The position numbers and the translations under genes are program-made. Below are positions 36,898-47,324 of a stretch of 64,000 nucleotides of DNA, one piece after another; positions within the stretch are counted from its first letter, which is position 1, and every line of letters begins with the position of its first letter. The DNA is from CAWFPR01 sp963817635 (GTDB lineage Bacteria; Acidobacteriota; Vicinamibacteria; Vicinamibacterales; 2-12-FULL-66-21). The DNA lies in contig CAWFPR010000027.1 of NCBI GenBank assembly GCA_963817635.1, positions 124,001 through 188,000 on the forward strand, given 5' to 3'. The notes under the pieces are model-generated. The model had not been told where the DNA came from. It saw only the letters and a list, made by a program, of their open reading frames with translations, and searched no databases.

Positions 36898-36916
36898 CTT
36901 GTAGATGTTCTACAAG
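36898..36916. promoter_or_regulatory. Perfect 8+3+8 palindrome, BlaI/MecI-like operator candidate
   Basis: CTTGTAGATGTTCTACAAG: two perfect 8-base arms around TGT. The TGTAGA/TCTACA arms resemble operators of BlaI/MecI/CopY-type winged-helix repressors. It lies 49 bases before the rhodanese start and about 190 before the SGNH gene, so it could control either or both. No such regulator gene is in the window. Confidence 0.55.
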
Positions 36917-37106
36917 AGATGCCGCGGCGCAGTCAACAGGCAAGCCCACCGCGCGCCTTTTCGCGGGGACCGGACGTGTGACGAGAGCCCGTGCCGCCGC
37001 GCCCAGACCAGTTCATCTACCGGGCGGGCCGCTCGTCCTGGCCAGGCGCGTGTTCGTCCCACACGGCCTCCGCCCTGCCGGTTCGCTGCCATACAGTAAC
37101 GGCACG

Positions 37107-37854
37107 ATGCGAAGGCTCTCCGCCTGTGCGCTGGTGCTCGCGGTTCTTCTCGCGGCGGCGGCTCCGGCCGCCGACGACGCGCCGGCGGTTCGCGTGTTGT
37201 TCGTCGGCAACAGCCTGACGTACGTCAACGACCTGCCGGCGATGATCGAAGCCGTGGCCGCGCAGGCAGGCGTGAAGGGCCGTGTGACCTGCCGCGCGAT
37301 CGCGCTGCCGGACTTCGGCCTCGAGGAGCACTGGAACGACGGTCGCGCGGTCGGTGCGATTCGCGACGGCCGGTGGACGTACGTCGTGCTCCAGCAGGGC
37401 CCGACGTCGCTGCCGGAATCCGAATCTGTCCTGCGCACCTACACGAAGAAGTTCGCCTTCGAAGCCAGGGCGCACGGCGCGAGCGTGGCGCTCTACAGCG
37501 TATGGCCGCCGCTCGCGCGCTTCGGCAGTTTCGACGCGGTCACGGCCTCGTATGCGCACGCGGCCGCGGACGTCGGCGGCCTCCTCGTGCCGGTCGGCGA
37601 GGCGTGGCGCGCCGCCTGGCGCCGCGATCAGTCGCTGGGCCTGTATGGCCCCGACGGCTTCCACCCCTCGCCCCTCGGCACCTACATCGCGGCCCTGGTG
37701 TTCTTCGAGCGTCTCACCGGGCACTCGCCGGTCGGCCTGCCGGACCCCGCCTCGTCGCGCGACCCCGCGCTGGCGGGCATGCGCCTCACGGCCACGATTG
37801 ACCGCCGTCCAGGAAGCGGCCGCCGAGGCCAACGCCCTCGTGTCGCGCCAGTAA
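37107..37854 (+). CDS. Secreted SGNH/GDSL-like hydrolase, frameshift near the end
   Basis: About 248 residues. A signal peptide (residues 1-22) precedes VRVLFVGNSLTYVNDLP, with the block I Ser36. The block V motif is GPDGFHPSPLGTY (Asp183, His186). A middle strand (WTYVVLQQGPTSL) fits block III, with Gln in place of the usual Asn region. A one-base shift near 37797 connects to the frame ending AAAEANALVSRQ, giving the natural C-terminus. SGNH enzymes remove acyl groups from carbohydrates or lipids. The substrate is not predictable. Confidence 0.86.
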
Positions 37855-37926
37855 TGACGGCGGCCGCCGGATCGACACGATCGCCGTGCGCGAAGGCAGC
37901 GGCGCCGCGGGCGGCGCGATCCGCGC

Positions 37927-40555
37927 TCAGTGGCCGGGACCGAGCAGCACCGCGTTGATGAACAGCAGCTCGGTCGCCTCCGCATACGCGCGGTAGTTGG
38001 GATCCTCGGCAAACGCGATCACGTGGCCGCGGCCCATCGGCTGGTGCATCAGGTAGGCGTGCCCGGCGAGCAGCGGCTGCGCCTCCTTCCACACAAGGCC
38101 GGCGGCCACGAGCGTGTCGGCGGACGCATACGTGCCGACGTTCACGCCGGCATCGAGCTTGAGCGGCGCGAAGACGCGCGAGCCTTCGACCACGGCCTGG
38201 ATCTCGCCGTCGAGGCCCGCGGTCAGCCAGTGATACGGATAGAGCGTCACCCGCAGAATGGCCCCGGCGAGGTTCTCCGGCGCCTCCTTGTCCGGCTGAA
38301 TCGCTTTCTCGAAGTCGAACGGCTTCGACGTGTCCTCCGGCTTGACGGCCGGCGCGGCGCCGGCCTGCCCCGGTGGCGCCTCCTTTTCGGGCGCGCCGCT
38401 GCGCAGCAGCGTATCGGTGGACAGCAGCCCGACCTTGTCGCGCGCGGCCCATCGTGATGCGTCCGCAAGCGTGATCAGCGTCCCGCCATTCCGGATCCAG
38501 TCCTTCAGCCTCCGCAGCGCGTCGTCATTGAAGTTGTAGGTGCCGGACGGCAGTACCAGCACGTCGTAGTCCCGCATGTCGTAGTTCTGCGAGCGTCGAG
38601 ACGCGCATCGCAGTCACGCGCAGGCCGAACCGCTGCTCGAGCACGTAGCGCGCCCATCCGGCCGAGAACGTCGACGCCGGCGCGTCCCACGCGAGCAGCA
38701 CGCGCGGCTCCTTCAGGCGCGCGGCGCGTCCGCTGCCGAGCGAGAGGCCTTCGTCCGTCCACGTGCTCGACACCGGCACGAGTTCAGCGCCGCGGCGCCC
38801 GGCGATTTGCTGCACCTTCGCCGCCGTGCCCTCCGGGTTTTCCGAGAACCGGATGAACGCGGTGCCGATCGCATACGTGCGGCCGGCGTGGGTGAGGCTC
38901 TCGTCGAAAGTCTGGATCCGGATGCCCTGGCGCAGCGCCTCGGCCGCGGTCGCGGCCGCGCCGGAGCTCCACGGCATGAGAAAGCCAAGCGTCCCGGCCT
39001 GCACCGGCGCGAGGGCGGATGCGCGCTCGTCGGCGCGCACGTCCACGCTTCGCACGCCGGTCGCCTTGTCGCTCGCAACCACGTCCACGTCGAACATCAG
39101 CGGCAGGCTCCAGGCCGTGACGTCGTAGATCTGGTCCGGCAGCCGCGCCTTGCGGCGGCGATCCTGTTCCTTCAGGAAGGCCTCGTCCATCTTGATGTCC
39201 GGGTCCAGCAGGTTGCGCACGAGCCGGCCCGCCGGCTGCCCGAGCGGCACGATGAAGGTTCCACGCGGCATCGGCTGCGAACCGGCCTGGAACGCTTCCT
39301 CGCTGCGCCTGACCTGGATCCCCTGCGCCACGAGCAGGCGCGCGAGCCGTTCGGCGCGCGACGGATCCTTCCCCGGCGCAATCAGGTACTCGCGCGTTCC
39401 CTTCTCGGCCAGCGCCGTGGCGCTGCGACGGTAGTCGAGGAACCCGCGCAGCAGGCGTTCGCGGTTGCGCGCGGCCGTCAGCGCCGTCGTAATCGCCGCG
39501 GTGAAGTGGTGCGTGACGCCCTGCCGGTAGGTCAGCAGCGTCCCGTCCTCCCTGCGAAACACCAGCCCGCGCGGAGACGCCTGCTCGAAGGTCATCGCCA
39601 CGGCGCCGTGGAAGCCGGGCCAGGAATCGCCGTAGCCCGGATAAAACGCGTCGTACGTCTCGCGCACGAAGTAGGGAAACCCGCGACGATCGAATGCGGC
39701 CGCGTTCGCGCGCCCGAACATCTCGAGCGACTGTCGTTGCGCCTCGGGAATGAACGGGTTGAACGGATCGGCCGGCGGCGCGAAATAGTACGTCGAATTG
39801 CCGCTCATCTCGTGCAGGTCGGCCACCACCTGCGGGTACCACTCGAGCATGACGCGGGCACGCCCTGCGGTCTCGGGCTGCGACATCGAGAAGTAGTCGC
39901 GGTTCATGTCGAACAGGTAGTGATTGACGCGGCCGCCGGGCCACGGCTCGTCGTGTTCGGCCGACTGAGGGTTCGGATCCGGCTCGGGCCCGCGTCCGAG
40001 CAGGTTCTGCGTGACGAACCGCTGCCGGCCGTCAGGGTTCTGCATGGGATCGATGATCACGAGCGCCTCGCGCATCGTGAGATCGACGTCCGCGTCGTTT
40101 TGCGCCGCGAGCAGGTGATACGCCTCCTGGAGCGCCGCGTCCGACGAGGTGACCTCGTTGCCGTGGATCCCGTGCAGCAGCCAGACGACGACGGGCAGAT
40201 CGGGAATCAGGCGGTCCGCGTCGGCGGCGCCGGACGCCAGCGCCTGCATGCCGCGGCGGATGTCATCCAGCCGCGCCATCCGCTCGCGCGATCCGACCAT
40301 GAGGTACTGGAGCGGCCGCCCCTCCCAGCTCGTCGCGTATGTCACGAGCCGCGTGCGGTCGGGCGCGGCCTTCACCAGCGCCTCGAGGTATCGCCCGATC
40401 TCGTCGGGTGTGGTGATCGCCTCGCCGGGTTCGTGCCCGACGACCGCCTTCAGCGTGGGGATGGCTGGATCGTAGGTAACTGCGCCGGCGGTCAGTCCCT
40501 GACCGCTCAGCGAGAGAGACAGCATCGCACAGAGCGCGACAATCAATGACTGCAT
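37927..40555 (-). CDS. M14-family zinc carboxypeptidase, secreted, long C-terminal extension, one frameshift
   Basis: About 876 residues. Signal peptide at 1-24. The zinc motif is LLHGIHGNEVTSSD (His131, Glu134 of HxxE) with the third ligand His248 in VVADLHEMSG and the substrate Arg/Asn region FDMNRDYFSM. After the M14 domain (about 40-370) the protein continues with a region like glutamine-amidotransferase-fold extensions (TFIVPLGQPAGRL, RVLLAWDAPAS), and after a shift near 38590 with DYDVLVLPSGTYNF and HQPMGRGHVIAFAEDPNYRA. The long type with a GAT-like tail is common in Acidobacteriota. It converges on the SGNH gene. Confidence 0.93.
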
Positions 40556-40587
40556 ACGGCAGTCTAGCGCAACGAACGGTGAGCATC

Positions 40588-40642
40588 CCCGGCGTCGGGG
40601 GTGGGGTCAGACCCCGGCGTTGGGGGTGGGGTCAGACCCCAG
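40588..40642. repeat. Tandem 25-base repeat containing the palindrome GGGGTCAGACCCC
   Basis: Two copies of a 25-base unit (40588-40612 and 40613-40637) that differ at one base. Each carries TGGGGTCAGACCCC, which is a near-perfect inverted repeat centred on TCAGA. It lies between divergent genes, upstream of the DUF5916 gene. Confidence 0.9.
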
Positions 40643-40700
40643 GGACGGCGTGGCCGAAAGATCCAAGCTGGCGCCGGAAGCGCCCGCGTAGTCTGACGGC

Positions 40701-42890
40701 ATGCGTCTCCCCGGCACCGGTGTCCTGGCCTGCGCGCTGCTCGTCTCCTCGTCCCCGACCGCCTTCGCCCAGGAGGGGCCGATGCCGCTGACGCGTCTTC
40801 CCGGGCCCGTCATCATCGACGGGATGCCGGACGAACCGGCGTGGCAGCAGATCCCGGCCCTTCCGCTCACGATGTACGCGCCGGTGTTCCGCGGCGCGCC
40901 GACAGAGCGCAGCGAGATCCGCGTCGCCTACGACGACGAGTATTTCTATGCGGCCGGCTGGTTCTACGACACCGACCCCTCCGGCATCCGCATCAACTCG
41001 CTGTACCGCGACCGCTGGAACGGCGACGACGCGTTCGCGATCTACATCGACGCCTTCAACGACAACCGCAACGCGAAGTGGTTCGGCACGACGCCGGCCG
41101 GCATGCGCTTCGATGAGCTCGTGTCCGACGACGGGGCGACGCTCAACGAGAACTGGGACGGCTTCTGGACCGCGCGGACAAGAGTGACCGCCGAGGGCTG
41201 GTTCGCCGAGGTCCGCATCCCCTTCTCCACCATCGGTTTTCATGCCGATGCCCGCGGCCGCGCGGTGATGGGCCTGACCGTGACGCGGCTCGTGTCGCGC
41301 CTGGGCGAGCGCGTCACGTTTCCCGCGATCGACCCCGCGTTCCCGTTCCGCCAGCCGTCGCTCGCGCAGGACGTGTCGCTGGACGGTGTGCGCGGCCGGA
41401 CGCCGCTTTACGTGACGCCATACATCCTGGCGGGTGCGAACCGTTCGGTCGCCGGCGTCGCAGGTCCCGACGCGGTCCGCGACACGTCGCGCGAGGTGGG
41501 GCTCGACGTCCGGTATCCGCTCTCCGGCAACCTCACGCTCGACCTGACGGCGAACACCGACTTCGCCCAGGTCGAGGCAGACGGGCAGCAGATCGCCCTC
41601 GACCGCTTTCCGCTGTTCTTCCCCGAGCACCGCAGGTTCTTCCAGGAGGGCAGCGGCCTGTTCGACTTCGTGACGAGCGGCGGCGCCCGGCTCTTCAACT
41701 CGCGGCGCATCGGCCTTGCGCAGGACCAGACGCCAGTACGCATCCTCGGCGGTGCGCGCGTCGTGGGGCGGGCGGGCGCGTGGGATGTCGGCGCCCTGGA
41801 AGTCCAGACGGATCGCACCACGAGCAGCCCGGGCGAGAATTTCGGCGTCCTGCGGCTGCGGCGGCCGATCTTCAATCAGTACTCCACGGCCGGCATGATG
41901 CTGACGTCCTACAGCGGCGGCGGGCACCAGAACCTCGCCCTCGGGGCGGACACGTCCGTGCGCATGACCGGCGACGAGTACCTCACCATGAAGTGGGCCG
42001 CGACCCTCGACGACCGGCAAGCCGGGAACACCGACCTTGCGGCGCGCAGCCTGGTCGACGCGAAATGGGAACGGCGCACCGGCCGCGGCCTGTCGTACAC
42101 GCTGCAGTACACGCGTGCGGGAGATGGCTACGACCCCGAGCTGGGGTTCCTCCCGCGGCGCAATTTCACGACCGCGAATGCCGCCGGCAACTGGTTCCTG
42201 TTCACCGACGGCAGCCGGATCTTCAGGCGCGTCTATCCAGGCGCGCTCGCCTTCTCGACCTTCCGCAACAGCGATGGCGCCCTCGAGTCCGGGCAGTATG
42301 CCGTCTGGCTGGAGTGGGATACGAAGGCGGGCGGGGGCGGCTGGGTCGAGCCGAAGGCATTCCACGAGAACGTCCTCGAGCCGTTCGCGATCGGCGGCGA
42401 GGTGACGATCCCGGCCGGCATCTATGATTTCGCCGACCTGCAGATCGAAGGGACGATGGCAACGGGCCGCAAGCTGCGGACGAACGTGGACTTCCGCGCG
42501 GGATCCTACTTCGACGGGCGCCGCACGCAGGTGATTCTGACCCCGACGTGGAACGCGTCGCGCCACCTCGAGATCGGCGGCGACTATCAGCTGACCGCGC
42601 TCCGGTTCCCGGTCCGCAATCAGCAGGTCAACATCCAGCTCGCCCGCCTCCGCATCCGCACCGCCCTCGACGCCCGCGCCTCGGCCAACGCGTTCGTGCA
42701 GTACAACTCGACGACGGATCGGGTCGACCTGAACCTGCGCCTGCGCTATGGCGTCAGCGAGGGCACGGACCTGTGGATCGTCTACAACGAAGGGCTCGAC
42801 ACCGCCCCCGCCGGGCAGGACCAGTTCACACAGCCACGATCGCTTTCACGGGCGCTGATCGTGAAGTACACGCGAACGTTCGGGTTCTGA
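40701..42890 (+). CDS. DUF5916 outer-membrane-like protein with a CBM9-like N-terminal domain
   Basis: A 729-residue protein. Signal peptide at 1-23, then a carbohydrate-binding family-9-like beta-sandwich (IDGMPDEPAWQQIPAL, VAYDDEYFYAAGWFYD, WFAEVRIPFSTIGF). The remainder is a long DUF5916 barrel-like region with FFQEGSGLFDFVTSGG and many aromatic strands, ending RTFGF with the terminal Phe typical of outer-membrane barrels. Probably handles sugars or other ligands at the outer membrane, in line with the many TonB-linked functions nearby. Confidence 0.92.
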   Translation: MRLPGTGVLACALLVSSSPTAFAQEGPMPLTRLPGPVIIDGMPDEPAWQQIPALPLTMYAPVFRGAPTERSEIRVAYDDEYFYAAGWFYDTDPSGIRINSLYRDRWNGDDAFAIYIDAFNDNRNAKWFGTTPAGMRFDELVSDDGATLNENWDGFWTARTRVTAEGWFAEVRIPFSTIGFHADARGRAVMGLTVTRLVSRLGERVTFPAIDPAFPFRQPSLAQDVSLDGVRGRTPLYVTPYILAGANRSVAGVAGPDAVRDTSREVGLDVRYPLSGNLTLDLTANTDFAQVEADGQQIALDRFPLFFPEHRRFFQEGSGLFDFVTSGGARLFNSRRIGLAQDQTPVRILGGARVVGRAGAWDVGALEVQTDRTTSSPGENFGVLRLRRPIFNQYSTAGMMLTSYSGGGHQNLALGADTSVRMTGDEYLTMKWAATLDDRQAGNTDLAARSLVDAKWERRTGRGLSYTLQYTRAGDGYDPELGFLPRRNFTTANAAGNWFLFTDGSRIFRRVYPGALAFSTFRNSDGALESGQYAVWLEWDTKAGGGGWVEPKAFHENVLEPFAIGGEVTIPAGIYDFADLQIEGTMATGRKLRTNVDFRAGSYFDGRRTQVILTPTWNASRHLEIGGDYQLTALRFPVRNQQVNIQLARLRIRTALDARASANAFVQYNSTTDRVDLNLRLRYGVSEGTDLWIVYNEGLDTAPAGQDQFTQPRSLSRALIVKYTRTFGF

Positions 42891-43425
42891 GTCGCTATTC
42901 GCCATTCGCGGTTGCTGCTTACTCTTCCCATTTCCCATTTTCCATTTCCCATTTTCCATGTGCAGTCGCTTCAGCAGTTGAATCTGCCCCGCATGATACA
43001 AGATCGTGCGCGGCGGCGCCGGTGACGAGCGCCGCAAAGGTGAAGGGGCTGCCGGCCTCGCGCGAGGACAGCCGCCGTTCGGGGAACTCCTCCACTGCGG
43101 TGCGCAGTTGCCGGTGCATCCTGGCGAGCAGCGTGACATCGCCCTGCCAGGCCTCCTCGGTCCGGCGCCCGGGACGGGCGAACCAGTTCGAGCCCTCGAG
43201 CGGGAAGCCGCCGCGCCTGCTCCCGGTGAGCCGCCGCCACACCGCGTACTTCCAGTAGGCCGCGTGCACGACGAGTTCCCAGATGTTGTGGCGGCCCCGC
43301 GCGGGCCGCCACGCCGCCTCGTCCATCGTGAGACCGCGGATCGCCCCCCGCAGGTTCGTCCCGTGCCACGACCGGCGGTTGTACGCCTGGTCCAGTGCGG
43401 CGAGCAGCTGCTCGCGAACCGTCAT
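42846..43425 (-). CDS. DinB-family protein, frameshifted, tail encoded by a heptad repeat
   Basis: A four-helix DinB-like protein of about 150 residues of family sequence (EQLLAALDQAYNRRSWHG, RGRHNIWELVVHAAYWKYAVW with the first His ligand). One extra base near 43003 breaks the conserved HDLYHAGQIQLLK end: HDL is in one frame and YHAGQIQLLKRL in the next. The corrected frame then runs through the TCCCATT-type repeat, coding a Lys/Trp/Asn/Gly-rich tail, and stops inside the end of the DUF5916 gene. DinB proteins bind a metal with three His and often act as thiol-dependent transferases. Confidence 0.77.
42892..42960. repeat. Heptanucleotide repeat array
   Basis: Units TCGCTAT, TCGCCAT, TCGCGGT, TGCTGCT, a six-base TACTCT, then TCCCATT, TCCCATT, TTCCATT, TCCCATT, TTCCATG. 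It separates the convergent DUF5916 and DinB genes and is partly translated in the DinB tail. Confidence 0.92.
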
Positions 43426-43434
43426 GTGACCCTC

Positions 43435-44681
43435 CTACTTCGACTGATACGGCCCGTGAACCGATCGGACGCGATAGGTTTCGGCCGAGTCGTCGAGCAC
43501 GAAGACCCAGTAGCGATCGCCTCCCGGTTCGACGCGCACGACGACGTGCCCCTCGTCGGACGCGACCTGGTTCGCACGCGCGCCAATCGACGCCTTGGTC
43601 ACCTCGCGAAACGAGACCACGAAGATGTCGCGGTCCTCCGGATACACGCGCTTCGACAGCATGCGCTTCAGCACGCCGGCCGACGGGTGGGTCGGCGCCC
43701 ACGCGGGCAGCACCATGACGCGCGAGCGCAGCGTTGCCAGCCAGAACGGGTTCTCCTCCTCGATCGAGCCGTGGTGGTTCACCACGTGGACGTCGGTCGG
43801 CCCGATCGCGCGGGCGACATCGCTCTCGAGATCGTGCCACGCCGGCGCGCCCGGCACGGGATAGCCCGGCATGTCGCCCCCGGTGAAGTAGTCGAACCGG
43901 CCGTACCTGATGCGCAGCGTGATGCTGCACATGTTCTCGGTGGGGCGATCCTCCGGCCACGGCAATGTCCGCGAGCGGGGGAAACCGCACCTTCGTCGCG
44001 TTCCCCTCGCCGGTCCATACGCGGTCGTTCACCGACACGATGCGCACCTCGACGGGCACCGGAAGCGGCTTCCCCAACGGCACGATCTGCGTGGTGCTCC
44101 CCGCCTGCGCGCCGATCATCTCCGTGCGCTTCGCGGCGGTCGCGGCGGCGACGAAACGGCGGTAGTTGGTGAACATCGCATCGGCCGGCGGCGGCAGATA
44201 GGCATAGTCTGGCCATCCGCGATCCACGAGGCGACGCACCGGAATGTCGTCGGCGACCTCCGTGATTCCGCGCAGGCGGTAGTCGCCATACTTCGACAGC
44301 GGCTCCTGGCCGGTGATGCGGCCCATGTGGTCCGGGTGGAAATGGGTCAGCACGGCATAGTCGAGCTCTGGCGGCCTCGACGGCATCATCTGGCGCACGT
44401 AGCGCGCAATCCACTGCCCCGGCGTGCGCGAGCTGTCGGGACGCTGCTCCGCGTAGGCCGTCTCTCCCGCGTCCCCCGCGTCAACGAGCATCGTCGTGCC
44501 GTCGGGAAGCTGGAAGAACGCGGCGTTGCCGCGCCCCGTCGCAATCTGGTGAATGTCCAGTTCTCCGGGACGCCAGGCAGGAAGCACAGCGCCGGCGCGC
44601 GCCGGCGCGTCGGGCGCCTGTGCCGACAGGGTAGCAAACCGCCACCACCAGAACCAGGATGCCAATGAGCCTCGATCGCAT
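43435..44681 (-). CDS. Secreted metallo-beta-lactamase-fold hydrolase (ComEC-like), two frameshifts
   Basis: About 414 residues after bridging shifts near 44640 (just after the signal MRSRLIGILVLVVA) and near 43965. The zinc site is LTHFHPDHMGR; the start of the domain is LDIHQIATGRGNAAFFQLP with TMLVDAGDAG. The second frame supplies DYFTGGDMPGY and VHVVNHHGSIEEENPFW, matching the later His/Asp ligands of ComEC-type MBL proteins. The DinB gene starts nine bases downstream, with AGGAGGG in the gap, so they form an operon. Substrate unknown; the ComEC-like type includes nucleases. Confidence 0.82.
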
Positions 44682-44787
44682 CGCCGCATCATAGCGCCAG
44701 TGGCCATCCGGCCGCGTTCCCGCGGCAATCGGTACAGATGTCCGAAACATCCAATCGCCCGGCGCCGGCCGCCCCTACGATGGCGCC

Positions 44788-47271
44788 ATGCCGCGACTAT
44801 TTCGCCTCGTCTCGATGGCCATCGCTGCCGCAGCCGCGACCGCGCTGGCGGCGCCGCTGGCGCAGACACCGTCCGCACCGACCGAGGAGTGGCCGCGCTG
44901 GCGGGGGGCCGCGTTCGATGGCAGGGCCAACACGACGGGCCACCTGCTCGCGAAGCCATTCGAACTGCGCGTCCGGTGGACGCGATCCCTGGGGGCTGGC
45001 TACTCGGGTATCGCGGTTGCCGGGGGCCATGCGGTCACGCTTTTTTCCGACGGGACACGCGATTTCGTCGCCAGTCTGGCGGCCGATACGGGCGTCGAGG
45101 AGTGGCGGGTCCCGCTCGGCGCGGCGTTTCCCGGGAAGGACGGTTCAGCCGGCGGACCCGTCTCGACGCCAGCGATCGACGAAGGGGTCGCCTATGCGCT
45201 CGGCCCGCACGGCACGCTGGTCGCCGTGCGGATCGATACCGGCCGGCCGTTGTGGACGAGGCACATCGCGGACGAACTCGGCGCGATCGAGCCGCACTGG
45301 GGCTTCACCTCCTCGCCGCTGATCGCCGGCGATCTCGTCATCGTCCTGACGGGCGGCTCGTCGAACAACGCGGTCACGGCGTTCGACAAGCGGACCGGCG
45401 CAACCGCCTGGCAGGCCGCTTCGGACGTCGCGAGCTACCAGTCGCCGATGCTCGCCCGTATCGACGGCGCCGACCGCATCGTCGTCGGCGGCGACCAGTA
45501 TCTCTTCGCGCTCGATCCGCGGACGGGACGCGAGCTGTGGCATTACGAGCACGGCGGGCGAGGATTCTTCGCGAAAATCATCAACCCGGTCGTGCTGGGC
45601 CCGGATGCGCTGTTCCTGACGTATCGGCCGGACGAGTCAATCCTCCTGCGGACGTCCGGCGCGCCGGCGGTCGGCTGGTCCACACGTGATCTGAAGTTGA
45701 ACTACGCCACGCCCGTCACCTACGACGGGCTGGTGTTCGGGTATTCGGGGACGTTTCTGAGCTGCGTGGACGCGAAGAGCGGCGCCTTCAGGTGGCGCTC
45801 GCGCGCGCCCGGGGACGGCTTTCCGATCGTCGTGGACGACCACCTCGTGGTGCTGACGAAGGAGGGGCGCCTCTCGGTGGCTGCCGCCTCGGCGACGGGC
45901 TATGTCGAAGAGGCCTCGCTCGACGTCTTCGATCGGCTGGTCTGGACGCCCCCGTCGTTCGCGCGCGGACGGGTCTACGCGCGCGATTCGTACGACCGGA
46001 TCGCCGCCATCGACATCGTCCCCTCCTCGCGGGCGACCGATCCGTCGGCCGCCGACGCCGGCGCCGGCACGCTGCCCGGATCGAAGTTCGCGAGGTGGAT
46101 TGACGACGTGCGGCGATCGGCCGATCGCGACGCGGCGATTTCGAAGTGGCTCGAGGCGCAGGCATCGTTTCCGGTCATCGAGGGAGATTCCGCCGTCCAC
46201 TTCGTCTACCGCGGACAGGCCACGGACCTGGTGGTGGTCGGCGACATGCTGGAGACCGGGCACTCGCTGCCGATGCATCGCGTCGCGGACACGGACTTCT
46301 ACTACGCCTCCTTCACGCTCGCGCCGGATGCACGTATCGCGTATCAGTTCATCCGCAACCTCGGGCAGGCCGAGCCGGATTCGCGCAATCCGATCCGGGC
46401 CGCGTCGTTGAACTACGGCGGCGAGGCATCGGTGCTGCTGATGCCGAAGGCCGCGGCCCTGCCTCCACCGCCGGCGCCGCTCGGCGGCCGCATCGTCGAT
46501 CTGGCAATCGACAATCCCGTCGTCACATCCAGTTCTCTGCGCTGGGGAGGCCAGCGTCCCGTCCACGTCTACCTGCCGCCCGGGTACGACACATCCGGCG
46601 CGCGCCGCTATCCGGCCGTCTATGTGCTCTACGGTGCCCAGATGCTGAAGGACGGGCGGCTCGACGCGGCAATCGATCGGGAAATCGGCTCGACGCTGCC
46701 TCCGATGATCGCGGTGTTCGTCGAATCGACCAACGCCTATGAGTACGCGCGGACGTTTCGCGACGCGCACATCCACATGCTCGAGACCCAGATCGTACCG
46801 CTCATCGACGGCCGGTTCCGGACGATGGCGGATTCCCGCCAGCGCGTGATCCTCGGAGCGGACGAGGGAGGGTTTGCGGCGGTGGAGGCGGCGCTGCGCC
46901 TGCCGCAGTTGTTCGGCGGCGCGGTTGCGCACTCGCTGTTCCCCCTGTCGAAGGGCGGCGAGCAGCTGCTGGCGCTCGTCGATCGGTCCACGACCACGAC
47001 CCAGCGTTTTTATGTGGACTGGGGCCGCTACGACCCCCATCGGAGCAGCGATCTGCTCGATGTCCCCGGGTTCAGCCGCGCGCTTCACGCCCGGCTCGCC
47101 GCGCGCGGGTACACGGTGAGCGGAGGGGAACGGGCGGACGGATCGCTGCTGCCCTTCTGGACGGAGCGATCGATCGCCGGGCTGCGGGCCCTGTTCCCGG
47201 ACGGCGGGTCCCGCGGCCGCCAGACACCCGGAGACCGCGCTTCGTCCCAGCCGGCTGCGGTCCGCCACTAA
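44788..47271 (+). CDS. PQQ-like beta-propeller fused to an esterase-like domain with a replaced nucleophile
   Basis: An 827-residue exported protein. Residues about 30-410 form a PQQ-binding-like propeller (WPRWRGAAFDGRANTTG, GPVSTPAIDEGVAYALGPHG, YLFALDPRTGRELWHYEHGG). After a linker and an Ig- or CBM48-like segment, the C-terminal half resembles enterochelin esterase/Fes proteins (VHVYLPPGYDTSGARRYPAV, ETQIVPLIDGRF). The nucleophile elbow reads LGADEGGFAA, with Asp692 where Ser is expected. The esterase part is therefore probably inactive or modified. It is followed closely by an AraC gene. Confidence 0.86.
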   Translation: MPRLFRLVSMAIAAAAATALAAPLAQTPSAPTEEWPRWRGAAFDGRANTTGHLLAKPFELRVRWTRSLGAGYSGIAVAGGHAVTLFSDGTRDFVASLAADTGVEEWRVPLGAAFPGKDGSAGGPVSTPAIDEGVAYALGPHGTLVAVRIDTGRPLWTRHIADELGAIEPHWGFTSSPLIAGDLVIVLTGGSSNNAVTAFDKRTGATAWQAASDVASYQSPMLARIDGADRIVVGGDQYLFALDPRTGRELWHYEHGGRGFFAKIINPVVLGPDALFLTYRPDESILLRTSGAPAVGWSTRDLKLNYATPVTYDGLVFGYSGTFLSCVDAKSGAFRWRSRAPGDGFPIVVDDHLVVLTKEGRLSVAAASATGYVEEASLDVFDRLVWTPPSFARGRVYARDSYDRIAAIDIVPSSRATDPSAADAGAGTLPGSKFARWIDDVRRSADRDAAISKWLEAQASFPVIEGDSAVHFVYRGQATDLVVVGDMLETGHSLPMHRVADTDFYYASFTLAPDARIAYQFIRNLGQAEPDSRNPIRAASLNYGGEASVLLMPKAAALPPPPAPLGGRIVDLAIDNPVVTSSSLRWGGQRPVHVYLPPGYDTSGARRYPAVYVLYGAQMLKDGRLDAAIDREIGSTLPPMIAVFVESTNAYEYARTFRDAHIHMLETQIVPLIDGRFRTMADSRQRVILGADEGGFAAVEAALRLPQLFGGAVAHSLFPLSKGGEQLLALVDRSTTTTQRFYVDWGRYDPHRSSDLLDVPGFSRALHARLAARGYTVSGGERADGSLLPFWTERSIAGLRALFPDGGSRGRQTPGDRASSQPAAVRH

Positions 47272-47324
47272 TCGGCGGCCCAGCTGGCAGTCAGGTCCTA
47301 CGCTGGTGTCGCAGAACACCAGCG

